Below, one piece after another: positions 5,350 to 6,908 of a stretch of 6,908 bases of DNA. A program made the translations under genes and the position numbers. The notes under the pieces were generated by a model, which did no database searches, was not told where the DNA came from, and saw nothing but the letters and a program-made list of their open reading frames with translations. Position 1 is the stretch's first letter; each line of letters opens with the position of its first letter. The stretch is from Patescibacteria group bacterium UBA3527. Lineage in GTDB: Bacteria > Patescibacteriota > Minisyncoccia > Phycocordibacterales > UBA918. The stretch is taken from the NCBI GenBank assembly GCA_002377025.1, contig DFPA01000057.1:1-6908 (forward strand). The letters run 5' to 3'.

Positions 5350-6908
5350 CTAGGGTTTCAGTTGCCAACCTTCTTCATTGATCAAACTGGTAGCCTTTTT
5401 GTATTTCAAGGTTTTTTGTTCACCTCCTTTGGTAATAGTAACTATATCATTGCGACCAGGCTCGCCGGTATTGCGTCGTTGCTGGGGATTGGTAGAGCTA
5501 CCGCCACCGGCTGCCTGAGCCGCCAGCTTCTCCTTCTTCATTGCCTCTTCCTCGCGGGCGACCGCTTGCGGTTCAATATTGGGGATTACACTAGCCAACC
5601 TTTCCAATATGATAGTTTGCATCTCATTGAAGAGTCTTGTGCCTTCCTTGCGATACTCGTTTAGCGGGTCGCGTTGTCCGTAGGCGCGTAAACTTACACT
5701 GGAACGGGTATATTGCATAACCTCTAGATGCTCTACCCAAATAGTATCTACCACTTGCAGTATCAAACGACGCATAAGCTCAATAAATTGACTCTCACCA
5801 AATTCCTCTTTCTTCTTTTCTAGTACATCTGCCAAATCTGGAGCAATAGCTACCACATCGGCCAAGGTACTCTCTACCTCTTTCTCGTCGCCTACCAAGA
5901 GTTTGCGTCGTCTTTCGTACACTACCTGACGATGCTTGTTCAAGACATCGTCATAGGCCAAAATTTGCTTTCTGGAGTCGAAATGAAAGCCTTCAATCCT
6001 CGTCTGCGCCGTTTCAAGCTGTTTGGTAATAAGGCTATTTTCTATTGGTTGGTCGGCCGGGATTTTGAATGTACCCATTAATCGTTTCATTCTATCGCCA
6101 CCAAAAACTCTCATCAGAGAATCTTCCATGGATACGTAAAACTGGGTTTCGCCAGGGTCACCTTGTCGGCCGGCACGTCCACGCAACTGATTGTCGATGC
6201 GACGCGCTTCATGTCGCTCGGTTCCAAGCACAAAAAGACCGCCTAATTCCAATACTTCTTTGACCTCTTCTTTTGTCGCCTCTGGACCACCAAGTTTGAT
6301 GTCGACACCACGACCTGCCATGTTGGTTGCTAGAGTTACCGCTCCTTTTAGGCCCGCCTCGGCGATTATCTCTCCTTCTTGTTCGTGGTTTTTGGCATTT
6401 AACATTTGGTGCTTTACTCCAGCTTTGGTAAGAGCAGAGGAAAGTAATTCGTTCTTCTCAATGGAGGCAGTACCAATCAAAACCGGTTGTCCTTTTTCGT
6501 TTAGTTCCTGTACTTTATTGATAATAGCGGTAAACTTGCCTTCTTCTGTTTGGTAGATTAAATCGTTGTGGTCTATTCTGGCAATCGGTTTGTTGGTAGG
6601 AATCGGTACAACGTCTAATCCATACACTGTATAAAATTCTTCTTCAGAAGTAAGGGCGGTACCGGTCATACCTGACAACTTGCTGTACTGGCGGAAGTAG
6701 TTTTGGTATGTAATTGACGCGTAAGTACGAGTCTCTCTCTGAATAGCGACCCCTTCTTTAGCTTCCACCGCTTGGTGTAAACCATCTGACCACCTCCTTC
6801 CCGGCTGCATACGACCTGTGAACTCATCGACTATTACCACCTCGCCGTCACGCACTACATACTCTTTGTCACGAGTAAACAACGCCTCCGCACGGACAGC
6901 TGTTTCCA
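5350..6908 (-). CDS. secA: Protein translocase motor SecA, carboxy-terminal two thirds (5' end outside window)
   Basis: SecA is the ATPase that pushes unfolded preproteins through SecYEG. The frame is open to the window edge, so about 519 codons are visible and the true start is beyond 6908. Numbering from the codon at 6882: VRDGEVVIVDEFTGRM (10-25) and GRRWSDGLHQAVEAKEG (28-44) belong to the end of the first nucleotide-binding domain, SGMTGTA is at 70-76, ATNMAGRGVDIKLGG (185-199) and LGTERHEARRIDNQLRGRAGRQGD (219-242) are helicase motifs V and VI of the second. The scaffold helix has RKQILAYDDVLNKHRQVVYERR (304-325). IWVEHLEVMQY and LRAYGQRDPLNEYRKEG (381-414) follow. Two oddities: the stretch between YERR and VEHL is about 65 residues against about 120 in E. 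coli, and the tail lacks the zinc-binding cysteines. The YvlD-like gene follows in the same unit. Confidence 0.97.
   Translation of the reverse strand, partial: ETAVRAEALFTRDKEYVVRDGEVVIVDEFTGRMQPGRRWSDGLHQAVEAKEGVAIQRETRTYASITYQNYFRQYSKLSGMTGTALTSEEEFYTVYGLDVVPIPTNKPIARIDHNDLIYQTEEGKFTAIINKVQELNEKGQPVLIGTASIEKNELLSSALTKAGVKHQMLNAKNHEQEGEIIAEAGLKGAVTLATNMAGRGVDIKLGGPEATKEEVKEVLELGGLFVLGTERHEARRIDNQLRGRAGRQGDPGETQFYVSMEDSLMRVFGGDRMKRLMGTFKIPADQPIENSLITKQLETAQTRIEGFHFDSRKQILAYDDVLNKHRQVVYERRRKLLVGDEKEVESTLADVVAIAPDLADVLEKKKEEFGESQFIELMRRLILQVVDTIWVEHLEVMQYTRSSVSLRAYGQRDPLNEYRKEGTRLFNEMQTIILERLASVIPNIEPQAVAREEEAMKKEKLAAQAAGGGSSTNPQQRRNTGEPGRNDIVTITKGGEQKTLKYKKATSLINEEGWQLKP

Noticed and set aside
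1..6908. Alternative genetic code (UGA as glycine)
   Set aside because: All main genes are full length with UGA as stop, and conserved glycines in SecA, Obg and GatB are present without it. The lack of UGA stops among six genes is too small a sample to mean anything.
1..6908. CRISPR array, tRNA, rRNA or insertion sequence
   Set aside because: No regularly spaced repeats, cloverleaf with CCA-like end, rRNA-like stretch, transposase frame or target-site duplication was seen by eye on either strand.

Overview
The window reads as a chromosomal segment from a Candidate Phyla Radiation (Patescibacteria) bacterium, most likely of the Parcubacteria group. The reasons are a SecA with a shortened wing region and no Cys-rich tail, a short Obg without a C-terminal extension, small membrane-anchored helix-turn-helix proteins of a kind I associate with these genomes, and a secreted protein with a typical 'NYQGKLTD...ADGNYTITFRLY' amino end. 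The lineage call is inference from protein style; no rRNA or marker tree is available. All genes lie on the minus strand, so they are read from high to low coordinates. The six genes whose ends are visible stop with TAA (3) or TAG (3). All main reading frames are full length with UGA read as stop, so there is no sign of the UGA-to-Gly code of Gracilibacteria/Absconditabacteria.

Right part (6908 to about 4817): the 3' two thirds of secA, the protein-export motor, is followed by a small four-helix membrane protein of the YvlD/phage-holin-4 superfamily. This unit ends at a clear rho-independent terminator at 4817-4841. Middle part (4810 to 2178): a leader of about 250 bases holds nested perfect inverted repeats and a possible 35-codon ORF. 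It is followed by obg (ribosome-assembly GTPase) and gatB (tRNA-dependent amidotransferase subunit B), separated by one base and probably translationally coupled. gatA and gatC are not in the window.

Left part (2177 to 1): two paralogous proteins each carry an amino-terminal excisionase/MerR-like DNA-binding domain, a charged linker, one transmembrane helix and an outside tail. The second of them is followed after three bases by the start of a signal-peptide-bearing surface protein that runs off the window. Each HTH gene has a -10-like hexamer exactly 10 bases before its ATG, suggesting nearly leaderless mRNAs. The first has a perfect 16-bp inverted repeat where its -35 should be. This membrane-tethered regulator pair next to a secreted protein is the best candidate for an undescribed system. 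A regulatory role is inference.
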